Shown here: positions 51,597 through 61,355 of the stretch, piece by piece
Layout: each line of letters opens with the position of its first letter
Position numbering within the stretch: position 1 is the stretch's first letter
Assembly (NCBI GenBank): GCA_963801505.1
Contig: CAWDEY010000010.1
Location: 109,739 to 173,738, forward strand
DNA length: 64,000 nt
Direction of reading: 5' to 3'
Origin: JAOUFP01 sp963801505
Lineage (GTDB): Bacteria; Nitrospirota; Thermodesulfovibrionia; Thermodesulfovibrionales; UBA6898
Made by a program: the position numbers and the translations under genes
Notes under the pieces: generated by a model
The model's input: only the letters and a program-made list of their open reading frames with translations
Told to the model about the DNA's origin: nothing
Databases searched by the model: none

Positions 51597-53084
51597 TCAC
51601 TTGTTTTTCATAAGCTGTTTTATCGCCTCTTCCAAAACCTCCCTGTCATTGAATGCGTATCTTTTCCCACCTATTTCCTGATATATCTCATGTCCTTTCC
51701 CGGCTATCAGGACAATGTCATCTTCCCCTGCCATCAAAACAGCTCTTTTTATGGCTTCTTTTCTGTCGGGCTCCACCAGATAGTTTTTCCTTACAACGCC
51801 TGCCTCGATATCATTGATAATTTCTTCGGGGTTTTCCGACCTCGGATTATCGGAGGTGATGATCACAAAATCGCTCAGCTTGGTTGCAAGGGCGCCCATC
51901 ACAGGTCTTTTTCCCCTGTCTCTGTCGCCGCCGCAGCCGAAGACCGTGATGATCCTGCCCTTGCTGAGGCCACGCGCTGTCTGAATAAGCCTTTCAAGGG
52001 CATCCTGGGTATGAGCAAAATCCACAACAGCCAGAAATTCCTGACCAGCGTTAATCTTCTCAAATCTTCCTGTAGCAGGCCCGGCCTTCCTGATTCCCTC
52101 CAAAACAACTTCCCAGGGCACACCCAGAGAAAGCGAGGCACCCACAGCAGAAAGGATGTTGTATACGTTAGGCTGTCCCATCAGGGATGTGACAACCTCA
52201 TATTTCCTTCCGTGAAACATCACGCTGAACCTCAGCCCGGTGAATGAGTCATGAATATCAGCCGCATAAATATCCGGGCCGGGGCCGATACCATAGGTAT
52301 AAACATCACCCCTCTTTCCCTTTAGAAGGGCAGCAAGTTTTCTTCCCCAGGGATCATCATAATTGATGACAGATGCTGCGCTTCTGTCAAGGAGTTCAGT
52401 GAACAGCCTCGTCTTCGCTGCAAAATAGTCTTCCATGGTCTTATGAAAATCCAGATGATCTCTAGTGAGGTTAGTAAACACTGCTCCCTTAAAAACCGTC
52501 CCGTCAACCCTTTTTTGCGCAAGGGCGTGTGAAGACACCTCTGTAACAACATAACCGCAATCCGCAGCCACCATCTCCTGCAGGAGGGCCTGAAACTCAA
52601 GGGCCTCAGGGGTCGTATGGACCGCCTCGCAGACCGCATCTTTTATCATATATTGTATTGTACCGATCAGACCCACCTTTTGTCCCCATTCCTCTAAAAT
52701 GGCCTTCAGCAGATAGGTTGTTGTGGTCTTGCCGTTTGTCCCTGTTATGCCTATCACCTTCAAGGACTCTGAAGGCCGCTGAAAAAAATTGTTCGAGGCA
52801 AAGGCAATCGCCTTTCTGCTGTCTTTTACGTGTATCCTGGTCACTACCGGTCCTGCTTTGTCACTGAGATAAAATCCCTGCCTTTCGTAAACAACAGCAA
52901 CAGCGCCCCTCTCTACGGCCTTCCCTATGAAGCTGTGCCCATCAACATGCTCGCCCGGAAGTGCGAAGAAAAGATGTCCTTTGTCCACCTTTCTCGAATC
53001 ATACGAGAGCCCGGAAATGTCTGTCCCCGTGTCTCCGGCTATTTCCAGTGTTTCTATGCCTTCCATAATTTTCTCCAGGATCAT
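51597..53084 (-). CDS. murE: MurE, UDP-MurNAc-dipeptide ligase (meso-DAP type)
   Basis: 495 residues: SYDSRKVDKGHLFFALPG, GTNGKTTTTYLLK, HTTPE and TSDNPRSENPEEI. The DNPR sequence is the determinant of meso-diaminopimelate specificity, so the wall is DAP-type. ATG 53084 overlaps the ftsI stop (ATGA); an in-frame ATG six codons later has GGAG upstream and is an alternative start. Confidence 0.96.
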   Translation of the reverse strand: MILEKIMEGIETLEIAGDTGTDISGLSYDSRKVDKGHLFFALPGEHVDGHSFIGKAVERGAVAVVYERQGFYLSDKAGPVVTRIHVKDSRKAIAFASNNFFQRPSESLKVIGITGTNGKTTTTYLLKAILEEWGQKVGLIGTIQYMIKDAVCEAVHTTPEALEFQALLQEMVAADCGYVVTEVSSHALAQKRVDGTVFKGAVFTNLTRDHLDFHKTMEDYFAAKTRLFTELLDRSAASVINYDDPWGRKLAALLKGKRGDVYTYGIGPGPDIYAADIHDSFTGLRFSVMFHGRKYEVVTSLMGQPNVYNILSAVGASLSLGVPWEVVLEGIRKAGPATGRFEKINAGQEFLAVVDFAHTQDALERLIQTARGLSKGRIITVFGCGGDRDRGKRPVMGALATKLSDFVIITSDNPRSENPEEIINDIEAGVVRKNYLVEPDRKEAIKRAVLMAGEDDIVLIAGKGHEIYQEIGGKRYAFNDREVLEEAIKQLMKNK

Positions 53085-54778
53085 TGCGACACCAGTAACA
53101 GGTCTTTATTGTAATTTTCATCCATCGGCACATTCATATACGACAAGGCCTGAGTGGAGATGTTTCTGAAAACAGGGCCAGCCACAAGTCCACCATATGT
53201 CTGTCCCTTCGGTTCATAGATGACCACGATCATAGCAAATTTCGGGTTGTCTGCTGGAACGAACCCGACGAAGGAACTTATGTATCTGTCCTTGGAGTAC
53301 CTGCCTGTCCTGTGGTCTATCAGCTGCGCTGTGCCTGTCTTCCCTGCAACCTGATTTCCCTTGACCGCAGCCTCTGTTGCAGTGCCGCCTTCTTCAACAA
53401 CAGTTTTAAGAATGTCTTTGAATGTTGTCGCGGTCTTTTCAGATATAATCCTCTTTGTTTCACCTTTAAAGGAGAATATTGTCTGTCCCTCAGGGGTCCT
53501 GATCTCAGAGACAAGATGCGGCTGCACGAGATGACCGCCGTTTGCTATAACAGAATAGGCCCGCAAAATCTGGAGCGGCGTAACAGCCACTTCCTGCCCT
53601 ATAGGGATCGCCCCGATAGAGGTAGCCGACCATTTCTCAGGCTTTCTTATCCATCCGGATACCTCACCCGGCATATCGATACCTGTATGGTCGCCAAACC
53701 CGTAAAGTTTGGCATAACGGTATACCTGTTCTTTGCCGAGTTTCATGCCGATCATGATCGAACCGACATTCGAAGATTTCTGTATCACCTCTTTGAAGGT
53801 CAGTAATCCGTGCCTGTGCGCATCGTGGATGGTTTTTCCTCCCACTTCAATAGAGCCCCTGCTGCAGTCGAAAGTCGAATCCAGTTTATACAGCTTCTCT
53901 TCCAGGGCAGCGGTGCCGACAATGACCTTAAAAGTAGAACCAGGCTCGTAGATATCGGTAATGCCCCTGTTTCTGATCGAGTTTTTATTTGCGCTTCCGG
54001 CATCGTTAAGATCATAGGCCGGTCTGTTGGCAAGCGCCAGTATTTCACCTGTAACAGGGTCCATCATAATTGCTGAGGCGGCCACAGACTTCCACTGCGC
54101 CATTGCCTTGTCAAGCTCTGTTTCAGCAATATACTGGAGCCCTTCGTCAATAGTCAGAATGAGATCATTACCCTTGGCCTCCATATCCACCCCGGAGGAA
54201 AGTTGTTGCCCTCTGGCGTCCCTTGCGAAATACACCTTCCCTCCCGCTGTGCGCAGATACTTGTCGTATTTCAGTTCCAGACCTTCAAGCGGCTGGTTCT
54301 CACGTCCGACCATTCCAATAACATGGGAAGCGAGTTCCCCTTTCGGGTAATATCGCTTTGCCTCAGGAACAAATCCTATTCCCTTTATATTCAGTTTTCT
54401 TATCTCTAAGGCTACATCAGGCTTAAGTTTTCTGTTCATCCATGTGAATCGATTGTCCCGGCTGAATTTAGCCTGAATGGCCTTGGCGTCCTCGCCAAGG
54501 ATCCCGGAAAGCCTCTTTAATCTGTCATTATCGACAACCACCTCTGAAGGGTCGCAATACAGAGATTCCAGTTCAAGGTTAACAGCTAAGGCCCGGCCTT
54601 TGCGGTCATAGATGTTTCCCCTTCTGACCTGGATGTCTTCTGCCTTGACCTGCTGGGATTTCGCACGCTCAGAGTATATTTTATAGTTAAATACCATCAG
54701 GTCAGTCAGACGAAAAAATATCGCAAAAAACCCGAAGACTATGACAGTATTGAGGACATCAATTCTTTTCCTGTTCAC
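53081..54778 (-). CDS. ftsI: FtsI (PBP3), septal transpeptidase
   Basis: 565 residues from GTG 54778. One N-terminal membrane helix, the dimerisation domain (RRGNIYDRKGRALAV) and a transpeptidase domain with SxxK in PGSTFKVIV, SxN in SSNVG and KTG in GKTGTAQ. It cross-links septal peptidoglycan with FtsW. No PASTA domain. The 80-bp gap to ftsL is the widest in the cluster. Confidence 0.96.
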   Translation of the reverse strand: MNRKRIDVLNTVIVFGFFAIFFRLTDLMVFNYKIYSERAKSQQVKAEDIQVRRGNIYDRKGRALAVNLELESLYCDPSEVVVDNDRLKRLSGILGEDAKAIQAKFSRDNRFTWMNRKLKPDVALEIRKLNIKGIGFVPEAKRYYPKGELASHVIGMVGRENQPLEGLELKYDKYLRTAGGKVYFARDARGQQLSSGVDMEAKGNDLILTIDEGLQYIAETELDKAMAQWKSVAASAIMMDPVTGEILALANRPAYDLNDAGSANKNSIRNRGITDIYEPGSTFKVIVGTAALEEKLYKLDSTFDCSRGSIEVGGKTIHDAHRHGLLTFKEVIQKSSNVGSIMIGMKLGKEQVYRYAKLYGFGDHTGIDMPGEVSGWIRKPEKWSATSIGAIPIGQEVAVTPLQILRAYSVIANGGHLVQPHLVSEIRTPEGQTIFSFKGETKRIISEKTATTFKDILKTVVEEGGTATEAAVKGNQVAGKTGTAQLIDHRTGRYSKDRYISSFVGFVPADNPKFAMIVVIYEPKGQTYGGLVAGPVFRNISTQALSYMNVPMDENYNKDLLLVSQ

Positions 54779-54858
54779 ATCATCTCACCTTGTCCATATT
54801 TAGGTATATAAGAAGTAAACAGTTAACTAAGCCCCCCGGCTCTTTACTTCCTATTTTT

Positions 54859-55233
54859 TTACTTTTTTATTTCAAGAGAAGCCTTGTAAGTTTCAGGCCC
54901 TGTATGCTTCTTTATATGTATGACCTTCACCCTGTCGGGAAATACATAACCACTGCTGACACGTTTATAATCTCCGCTTACCTGCCTCTGCCCCTGACTC
55001 TGTAACGTTGAGCCAATGCTGGCCAGGGAAATGAGCTTTGCTCTGTCGGCGAGAAGCATCTTCATGTCCTTCAGAGATTCCATCTTCTTTTCTTCGAGGT
55101 TGCGGAGATCATAGGAAATGGAAACAACACCGGACCTGAGCCAGACCATCCCGAAGAGGCCAAAAAGCAGAATGATAATGCAGAGCGGCTTATACATGGA
55201 AAAGAAAAAATCATTATAAGGCCTGCGCATCAT
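54859..55233 (-). CDS. ftsL: FtsL-like divisome protein
   Basis: 124 residues: a short cytoplasmic part, one membrane helix (about 15-37), then a periplasmic coiled-coil-like stretch (LRNLEEKKMESLKDMKMLLADRAKLISLASIG). FtsL sequences diverge strongly, so the call rests on topology and position between rsmH and ftsI. It overlaps rsmH by 4 bp. Confidence 0.85.
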   Translation of the reverse strand: MMRRPYNDFFFSMYKPLCIIILLFGLFGMVWLRSGVVSISYDLRNLEEKKMESLKDMKMLLADRAKLISLASIGSTLQSQGQRQVSGDYKRVSSGYVFPDRVKVIHIKKHTGPETYKASLEIKK

Positions 55234-56105
55234 AGTTTTTCCGCTCCTCTGAGCTTAGCGCTCCTGGAAGACGGGTTGGCACGTATTTCATCCATGGCCG
55301 GGACCAGAGGTTTCTTAAGAAGCTGTTTCACTATGCCTTCCTTGGCCCTTTCCTTTATAAAATGTTTTACCACCCTGTCTTCCAGCGAATGGTATGAAAT
55401 AACGCAAAACCTTCCCCCTATTCTGAGGATTCTCAGTGATGCCTCCAGACCTTTCTTCAACTCATCCAGTTCCTTGTTGACTTCTATCCTCAGGGCCTGA
55501 AAAGTCTTTGTCGCAGGGTGCACCTTGCCTGTTCTTCCCGTGGCCCCTGATATTATCTCCGCAAGCTCTTTACAGGTATTAATACTATGAGTGTCCCTGT
55601 AACGGACAATCGCGCGGACTATTTTCACAGCCCTGTACTCTTCTCCGTATTCCTTCAATATCCTTACAAGTTCTCTTTCTGAATATTCGTTGACTACTTC
55701 CCAAGCGGAAAGCTCCTGGGAACTGTCCATTCTCATATCAAGCCTTTCGTCTGAATTGAAACTAAACCCCCTGACAGGATCTTTCAGCTGCATCATGGAA
55801 ACACCCAGATCAAGCAAAACGCCATTTACCTCATCAATTTCCTGAGAATGCAGAAGCGACTCCATATCGGAAAAACTGCCTTTTTCCAGTGTCAGCCTGC
55901 TGTCATGAAGTCTCTCTGCTGTCCTGGCAAGGGCGTTTTCGTCCCTGTCTATGCCAACGACCTTTCCACTCTGTCCGATCTTTTCTAAAAGCATCTCAGA
56001 ATGCCCCCCCAATCCTACTGTTGCGTCCACATATATCCCGCCCTCAACAGGGCTGATAATTTCAAGCATCTCTCTGCCCATTACCGGAAGATGCTCTATA
56101 TTCAT
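55230..56105 (-). CDS. rsmH: RsmH, 16S rRNA m4C1402 methyltransferase
   Basis: 291 residues: HLPVMGREMLEII at the N-terminus, SAM-binding VDATVGLGGHSEMLL, and family motifs LDLGVSMMQLKDPVRGFSF and SYHSLEDRVVKHF. It methylates N4 of C1402 in 16S rRNA. The gene abuts mraZ with no gap. Confidence 0.97.
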   Translation of the reverse strand: MNIEHLPVMGREMLEIISPVEGGIYVDATVGLGGHSEMLLEKIGQSGKVVGIDRDENALARTAERLHDSRLTLEKGSFSDMESLLHSQEIDEVNGVLLDLGVSMMQLKDPVRGFSFNSDERLDMRMDSSQELSAWEVVNEYSERELVRILKEYGEEYRAVKIVRAIVRYRDTHSINTCKELAEIISGATGRTGKVHPATKTFQALRIEVNKELDELKKGLEASLRILRIGGRFCVISYHSLEDRVVKHFIKERAKEGIVKQLLKKPLVPAMDEIRANPSSRSAKLRGAEKL

Positions 56106-56558
56106 TTATAGTCCGTAGGCGGCAAGCTTTTCTGCTACCACTTTTTTATCCAGCCTTGAGGGGTCGTTAACAACATCCCATTCTTTTCTGTCCCATAACT
56201 CGATCTTGTCTATCTGGCCGACAATCACGATGTCCGTGTTCAACCCCGCATCCTCCCTGTGGGCTGCAGGTATGAGTATCCTTCCCTGTTTGTCCAGCTC
56301 GACTTCGAAGGCAGATGCAATGACCCTTCTCATGAAAAACTTTACCTCTTCCTGACTCTTAGGGAGAGGCCGGACCTTTTCTTCAAGCCTGGTCCATTCC
56401 TCCTGGGGATAAACATGGAGACATTTATCGAAGACATCATTGGTTATATAGAGTTTCGTGTTATAATTTGCTGAAAGGATTTCCCGGAAAGGAGACGGCA
56501 TGATGACTCTACCCTTTGGGTCTATGGTGTAATAATATTTACCAGAGAAGGCCGACAT
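56106..56558 (-). CDS. mraZ: MraZ, transcriptional regulator of the dcw cluster
   Basis: 150 residues from ATG 56558 (GGAGG upstream). Two MraZ/AbrB-like SpoVT folds: GKYYYTIDPKGRVIMPSPFR and VELDKQGRILIPAAHRE. MraZ binds repeated GTGG-type boxes before its own gene and controls the cluster; such boxes are present here. Confidence 0.96.
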   Translation of the reverse strand: MSAFSGKYYYTIDPKGRVIMPSPFREILSANYNTKLYITNDVFDKCLHVYPQEEWTRLEEKVRPLPKSQEEVKFFMRRVIASAFEVELDKQGRILIPAAHREDAGLNTDIVIVGQIDKIELWDRKEWDVVNDPSRLDKKVVAEKLAAYGL

Positions 56559-56563
56559 GTTCC

Positions 56564-56589
56564 TCCACTTTCTACCACTATTTACCACT
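56564..56589 (-). promoter_or_regulatory. Three MraZ boxes at 10-bp spacing
   Basis: On the minus strand AGTGGT, AGTGGT and AGTGGA occur at 56584-56589, 56574-56579 and 56564-56569, exactly one helical turn apart, ending at the mraZ ribosome-binding site. This matches the known tandem-repeat operator of MraZ. The AT-rich DNA up to 56970 should hold the promoter, but I can point to no clear -10/-35 pair. Confidence 0.75.
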
Positions 56590-56970
56590 AAATTTATATG
56601 AGAATATTATTTATGTCAATAAAAAAATTTGTTTTTTTCGTAATTTATATTTATTTTCCATATGTTGTGCCTGCCACTCGATTACATACTACATATTGAT
56701 AATGAAAAGCTCATTGCAGATTATGCAGGACCACCTTATTTTTAAAGATAATATTTCTGTTATGATGAAAAAGGACAAACTGCATAGGTTGACAGACCGA
56801 AGACAGAAGGTTTTCAGGCAAATATGCCTGGTTCGCCAGGGTCAGGGCCTTTGAGATTACTCAGGAGAAAGCGGCATTTGATTGATATGCTTCAGCCGTT
56901 TCTCCTCGGCTAATCCGCCTGTATGCTGACAGTCTTCAGTCCAAACACCTGAGTTGTTACAATAAAACTA

Positions 56971-58236
56971 ATGAACTTTACCCATATTCATAAGACGATC
57001 CTTGATTGCATGAGCGAAGCGGTCTATGTCATAGACCGTGACATGAAAATCCTCTATACAAATCCGGCAGCCCGGGAGCTCACCGAATATCCCCCTGAGG
57101 AAACAATAGGGAACAAATGCCACAACATATTCTGTGAGAGCTCTTACCGCTGTGAAAACTTATGTCCGCCCAAAAAAGCCATGAGGGAAAAGGCCCCAAT
57201 CCTTCACAGGGAGGCTGAGACAAAGACGAAGAGCGGTCTTATAAAACAAACTCAGATATCCATATCTCCTTTTTTTGAAGATGAAGTTTGTGTGGGCGCT
57301 GTCATCGTCATTAAAGATATCACGGAACTGAAAAAAGCCGAGGAACGGATCCGGTATCAGAACGAATTTCTCACCTCTGTAATCAACTCTCTGCCCCATC
57401 CGTTCTATGTAATAGACGCCAACACCTACGAGGTGCAGATGGCAAATACAGCAGCACTTACAGGCCCCCTGCCTGAAAACTCAACCTGCCACATGCTTTC
57501 TCACGATCAGACATCCCCCTGCTCAGGCGAAGATCATCCCTGTCCCCTGGAAGTTGTCAAGAAAAGCAGAAGGGCCGCGAGCATGGAACATGTGCATATA
57601 AATGCCGAAGGTATTAAACAGAACGTCGAAGTCCACTGCTATCCGGTTTTTGATGCCCATGGGAATTTGATACAGCTTATTGAATACTGTATAGATATTT
57701 CCGAACGAAAAGTCTTTGAAGAGCGCATGAAACAGATGGCTTTTTTTGATAACCTTACAGGCATACCCAACCGCGCCTTATTTTTCGACAGGCTCGGACA
57801 TTCAATTTCACTTGCGAAACGGAACAGACAGACATTGGCCCTGCTGTTTTTGGATTTGGACAGGTTCAAACTCGTCAATGACAACTTTGGTCATAATACA
57901 GGCGACCTCCTGTTAAAGGAAATAGCCGTTAGGCTGAAAAATAGTCTGCGGCAGTCAGACACAGCGGCACGCATTGGTGGTGACGAATTTACTGTTATCC
58001 TCTCACCGATTGCCAGCCCGCACGATGCCAGGCGCTTTGCCGGCAAAATATTGAAAATACTTGCAGAGCCTTTCCATATCTCGGGACATGATTTCATAAT
58101 AAGTGCAAGCATCGGAATAAGCCTGTATCCTGATGACGGAGATGATACGGAAATCCTCCTGAAAAAAGCTGACAGTGCCATGTACATCGCCAAGGAACAG
58201 CGCAACAACACCTTCAGGTTTTACTCACCTCAATAG
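56971..58236 (+). CDS. PAS-PAS-GGDEF diguanylate cyclase
   Basis: 421 residues, no membrane segment. PAS1 (about 10-115) contains several cysteines (CHNIFCESSYRCENLCPP), a pattern seen in PAS domains that may bind a metal or respond to redox. PAS2 (about 128-250) also has spaced Cys/His. The GGDEF domain (about 255-420) has an intact GGDEF (336-340) and RxxD inhibitory site (RQSD), so c-di-GMP synthesis with product inhibition is likely. Confidence 0.92.
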   Translation: MNFTHIHKTILDCMSEAVYVIDRDMKILYTNPAARELTEYPPEETIGNKCHNIFCESSYRCENLCPPKKAMREKAPILHREAETKTKSGLIKQTQISISPFFEDEVCVGAVIVIKDITELKKAEERIRYQNEFLTSVINSLPHPFYVIDANTYEVQMANTAALTGPLPENSTCHMLSHDQTSPCSGEDHPCPLEVVKKSRRAASMEHVHINAEGIKQNVEVHCYPVFDAHGNLIQLIEYCIDISERKVFEERMKQMAFFDNLTGIPNRALFFDRLGHSISLAKRNRQTLALLFLDLDRFKLVNDNFGHNTGDLLLKEIAVRLKNSLRQSDTAARIGGDEFTVILSPIASPHDARRFAGKILKILAEPFHISGHDFIISASIGISLYPDDGDDTEILLKKADSAMYIAKEQRNNTFRFYSPQ

Positions 58237-58317
58237 CATAATAATAAAGGAATCCGCAATGAGAGACTGATATCACTTTCCCAGCCAGTGAGGTAAAATA
58301 CAGAAAAGGAGACTGAA

Positions 58318-58515
58318 ATGCCTAATGAGCAACAGACTTCCGAAGTCCACGAAAAAGGACCTTTGGAAAATAGGGGACAGGGTGAACAAAAAAAAGAAGA
58401 GGTTGTTGATGACTTCTGCAGATGCAAAGAGGTCTCGAAAAAGACCGTCCCTGAGATGCTGAGACTTATGGTGAGCGATCTGGCCTTCTGGAGGAGATCG
58501 GAAAAGAAGAAATAG
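58318..58515 (+). CDS. Small charged protein, function unknown
   Basis: 65 residues with AAGGAGA before ATG 58318. The N-terminal half is Glu/Gln/Lys-rich; the C-terminal half reads DDFCRCKEVSKKTVPEMLRLMVSDLAFWRRSEKKK. One CxC pair. No domain recognised. Confidence 0.5.
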   Translation: MPNEQQTSEVHEKGPLENRGQGEQKKEEVVDDFCRCKEVSKKTVPEMLRLMVSDLAFWRRSEKKK

Positions 58516-58639
58516 AATGCTCCTGGCTGGCATCGCCTACCTGATATGGAGAGCTTGTGGTATATGGGATACAGATTTTTATATAATTTAGTTCTATAAT
58601 ATACCGTATGCTCGAATTCGCCACAAAAGCAGGTTATGG

Positions 58640-59608
58640 ATGAAATATGCCGGGTTGAGAGCACAGGGCAACAAACAACCAACTGATACTATCACGCGTG
58701 TTCTGATATCATTAGTCATTCTGTTCACCTTTTCCCTGTCACTTGTCAATATTGTTTCTGCTGATGAGATAAAGGCAAGGGCGGCTGTTGTCATGGATGC
58801 GGCAACAGGAAGGGTCCTTTTTGCTAAGAATCCCGACCTCAGACTGATGCCTGCAAGCACCACTAAATTAATGACCTCGTTAGTTGTTCTCGATAGAACA
58901 AACTTGACCGGTGTTACCACAATAAGCAAAAACGCGTCCTCTGCGCCAGCCACTAAAATAGGGCTTAAGCAAGGCGATAACATTACCATATCAACGCTCC
59001 TCAACGCCGCCCTCATTAAATCCGCCAATGATGCCGCTGTTGCACTTGCGGAAGCATCAGCAGGTTCAGAGGAGGAATTTGTCAGTCTCATGAACAAAAA
59101 AGCGATAGACCTTGGACTGCACAATACCAGATTTATCAATCCCAATGGTCTCCCCGGAACAGGGCAGTATATAACTGCGCATGATCTGGCGGAAATCATG
59201 AGGCAGGCCCTCAGGCATCCTCTGCTTAAAGATATACTTGGAACACGCGTGGCAGAGGTCTCCACATGTGAAGGGAAAAAAGTATTCATAAAAAATACAA
59301 ACAAGCTTCTCTGGTCTGATGCGGAGTTAATGGAAGGAAAAACAGGTTATACAAAAGAGGCCAGGCACTGCTTTGTCGGTTCAGGAGAGCATGAAACCGG
59401 CACAATAATTGTCGCACTTCTTGGGTCACCGAGCAGGCCCCTCCTTTGGAAAGAAACGGAAGATCTGATGGCCCTCGGAACAAGGGTGCTTAATAATCTT
59501 GAGGAACCGCTCGTTTACATTACAAAAGCTGACTACGACACCACGAAAGTAAAGAAGGCCTCCTATAGGAAAAAAAGCAGGAAAAAGAGAAAGCGTCTTA
59601 CATTTTAA
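58640..59608 (+). CDS. D-alanyl-D-alanine carboxypeptidase (second DacA-type copy)
   Basis: 322 residues. Signal peptide, then ADEIKARAAVVMDAATGRVL, SxxK in PASTTKLMTSL, SxN in SANDAAVAL and KTG in GKTGYTKEARHCF. It is very similar to the copy inside the dcw cluster but has a short basic tail (KKSRKKRKRLTF) rather than the long Lys/His tail. Probably a recent duplication with separate regulation. Confidence 0.93.
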   Translation: MKYAGLRAQGNKQPTDTITRVLISLVILFTFSLSLVNIVSADEIKARAAVVMDAATGRVLFAKNPDLRLMPASTTKLMTSLVVLDRTNLTGVTTISKNASSAPATKIGLKQGDNITISTLLNAALIKSANDAAVALAEASAGSEEEFVSLMNKKAIDLGLHNTRFINPNGLPGTGQYITAHDLAEIMRQALRHPLLKDILGTRVAEVSTCEGKKVFIKNTNKLLWSDAELMEGKTGYTKEARHCFVGSGEHETGTIIVALLGSPSRPLLWKETEDLMALGTRVLNNLEEPLVYITKADYDTTKVKKASYRKKSRKKRKRLTF

Positions 59609-59759
59609 TTGTCTCTGCTTACTGTTATATTGCGCTACAGACACATCATCCGAAGGACATGCCTGCCCAGCATAGCATCTCTCTGCGACTTCAAATGTAA
59701 AAGCCTGACAAGAGTTTTTCAAACGTCCATCTTATTAGTAATTACAAAAAATGGGAATC

Positions 59760-59804
59760 CAGCCACCACTCTGCGCCCACTTAATAGGGATTTAAAGGTG
59801 GCTG
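59760..59804 (-). terminator. Possible terminator between convergent dacA and NosL-barrel genes
   Basis: CAGCCACC pairs with GGTGGCTG across a 29-nt loop. On the minus strand a T6 run follows within about 10 bases. The large loop makes this uncertain. Confidence 0.35.
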
Positions 59805-59820
59805 CATTCCTCTTTAGAGC

Positions 59821-61281
59821 CTAAAACATTATCTGGATCCCGGCGTTGAGGACCCATGTGGTTTTCATCTGGAGACCATTGAGGTTTTGATATAAGGGCA
59901 CACCGCCTTCAATTCCGATACTTACAGGCCCCTTGAGCAGACTCAAGCCAACCAGGCCGTCAAGCCTTTGCCCCCCATAGTTGTCAGGATCGGCATCCGG
60001 CATGGAGGCCCCCTTCATAGGGTTAGGGTCAAGCATCTTGTCGATTTCTGGGTCATGCCCCCTGATCCGGCCTGTGTTGCTGTAAGCCAGACGCAGCCAG
60101 GATGTGGCCGGGCCGAAGGCGCGCTGGAGCCAGCTTGTGACCCTGAGACTGTCCCCATATCTCCAGTCGTTTTCATTATTAGCTGTGTGCCAGGTGTACA
60201 TGGCCTGCGCTCCCCAGTTCCATTTTGCGTCATCGCTGAGGGCGCTATAGGTAAGCGCGGGTTTGAGGTCATACGTGCCTGAGCCCAGCTGCATGTCATA
60301 GGGCTGGCGATATGTCCTGTGCATTGTCTCAAACTCCTTGTCTATATCACCGGTAGGAAGACTGAGACCAAGGCTGCCGACAAAATATTTATTGATCTTG
60401 TATATGCCCCGGATTTCAGTGTCACCGAGCCCACTGGTGCGCATGGGAGGTTCCGGAGTGTTGCCCTTGCCCTTACCCATATTCATAAGCATATCCATCT
60501 TGTTATCCAGATAGTTCGCCATGGCCATCACCGTCAGCCGGTCGGTGATGCCGTACATTGCCATAAACATATGCATATCCATGGTCATCTCGGTCTGCGC
60601 CATCATATACCCGTATTTAGTGCCCGTCATCGGGATCACCTTGTCTACGGAAACATCAGAAGTCCCATCGCGGAGCCCTTTCATGTTCATATGCATGAAT
60701 TTATAATTGAACATCCACATGCCTGCAGGATGGGTATGGTAAATGTCGTCGCCGAAACCCGGATTAAAGAGCATCTGGGCACCGGGCCCCATATTGCAGC
60801 CAGCGTGCATATGACCCATCTGCCCCGTCCCAGCGCCTTCAGCTATTTCCTCCTCTGCCGCTTTCATTGCCTGATCAAAGGACGCCAATTTGCCTCCGTT
60901 TTCCAGGACGAATTTCTGGGCGTCTTCCTCTCTGGCAAAGGCCCACTTTGGCAATGACGTCATGACGCCCTGTTTATTACCGCCCATCACCCAGACAGCT
61001 GTCCTGGCATCTATCAGCTCCTTTGTAATATAATCGGCAACCATAAGCGACTTGACCTGTTTGTCCTTGTTTTGCTTCATATCAGCAGCAGCGCAGTGTA
61101 TGCTGCAGACCCCGACTGTAGTACCGTCAGCATAGACAATGAGCATCCTGCTTTGGTCAAAAACAGTCCGGTCCATGCCGCATTGCCTGCAGGCCTTGGG
61201 ACTTTCCACTGTGCCAGCGGCACTAAGAGTTGTATAAGCAAACAGCATGCACATAATCAAAAAAACCATAAGTTTCTTCAC
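59821..61281 (-). CDS. NosL domain fused to an outer-membrane beta-barrel
   Basis: 486 residues from GTG 61281 (AAGGAGC upstream). A signal peptide is followed by an NosL-type domain (about 25-150): CRQCGMDRTVF, IVYADGTTVGVCSIHCAA and a FAREEDAQKFVLENGG end. A Met/His-rich linker (GHMHAGCNMGPGAQM) leads to a long beta-strand-rich C-terminal part (about 165-486) ending in an aromatic-rich final strand. NosL proteins bind Cu(I), so this looks like a copper-handling outer-membrane protein. NosL is normally a small lipoprotein, so the fusion is notable. Confidence 0.82.
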   Translation of the reverse strand: MKKLMVFLIMCMLFAYTTLSAAGTVESPKACRQCGMDRTVFDQSRMLIVYADGTTVGVCSIHCAAADMKQNKDKQVKSLMVADYITKELIDARTAVWVMGGNKQGVMTSLPKWAFAREEDAQKFVLENGGKLASFDQAMKAAEEEIAEGAGTGQMGHMHAGCNMGPGAQMLFNPGFGDDIYHTHPAGMWMFNYKFMHMNMKGLRDGTSDVSVDKVIPMTGTKYGYMMAQTEMTMDMHMFMAMYGITDRLTVMAMANYLDNKMDMLMNMGKGKGNTPEPPMRTSGLGDTEIRGIYKINKYFVGSLGLSLPTGDIDKEFETMHRTYRQPYDMQLGSGTYDLKPALTYSALSDDAKWNWGAQAMYTWHTANNENDWRYGDSLRVTSWLQRAFGPATSWLRLAYSNTGRIRGHDPEIDKMLDPNPMKGASMPDADPDNYGGQRLDGLVGLSLLKGPVSIGIEGGVPLYQNLNGLQMKTTWVLNAGIQIMF

Positions 61282-61355
61282 AGCAAGCTCCTTTTAATCT
61301 GGACGAATTTGTATTTAACTTTGAGAAAAATGGATTGTAGACTGCTGAACTAAGA

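Noticed and set aside
56516..56854. 112-codon plus-strand frame upstream of the PAS-GGDEF gene
   Set aside because: It runs over the mraZ start, its operator and AT-rich promoter DNA; residues look random and it has no start signal.
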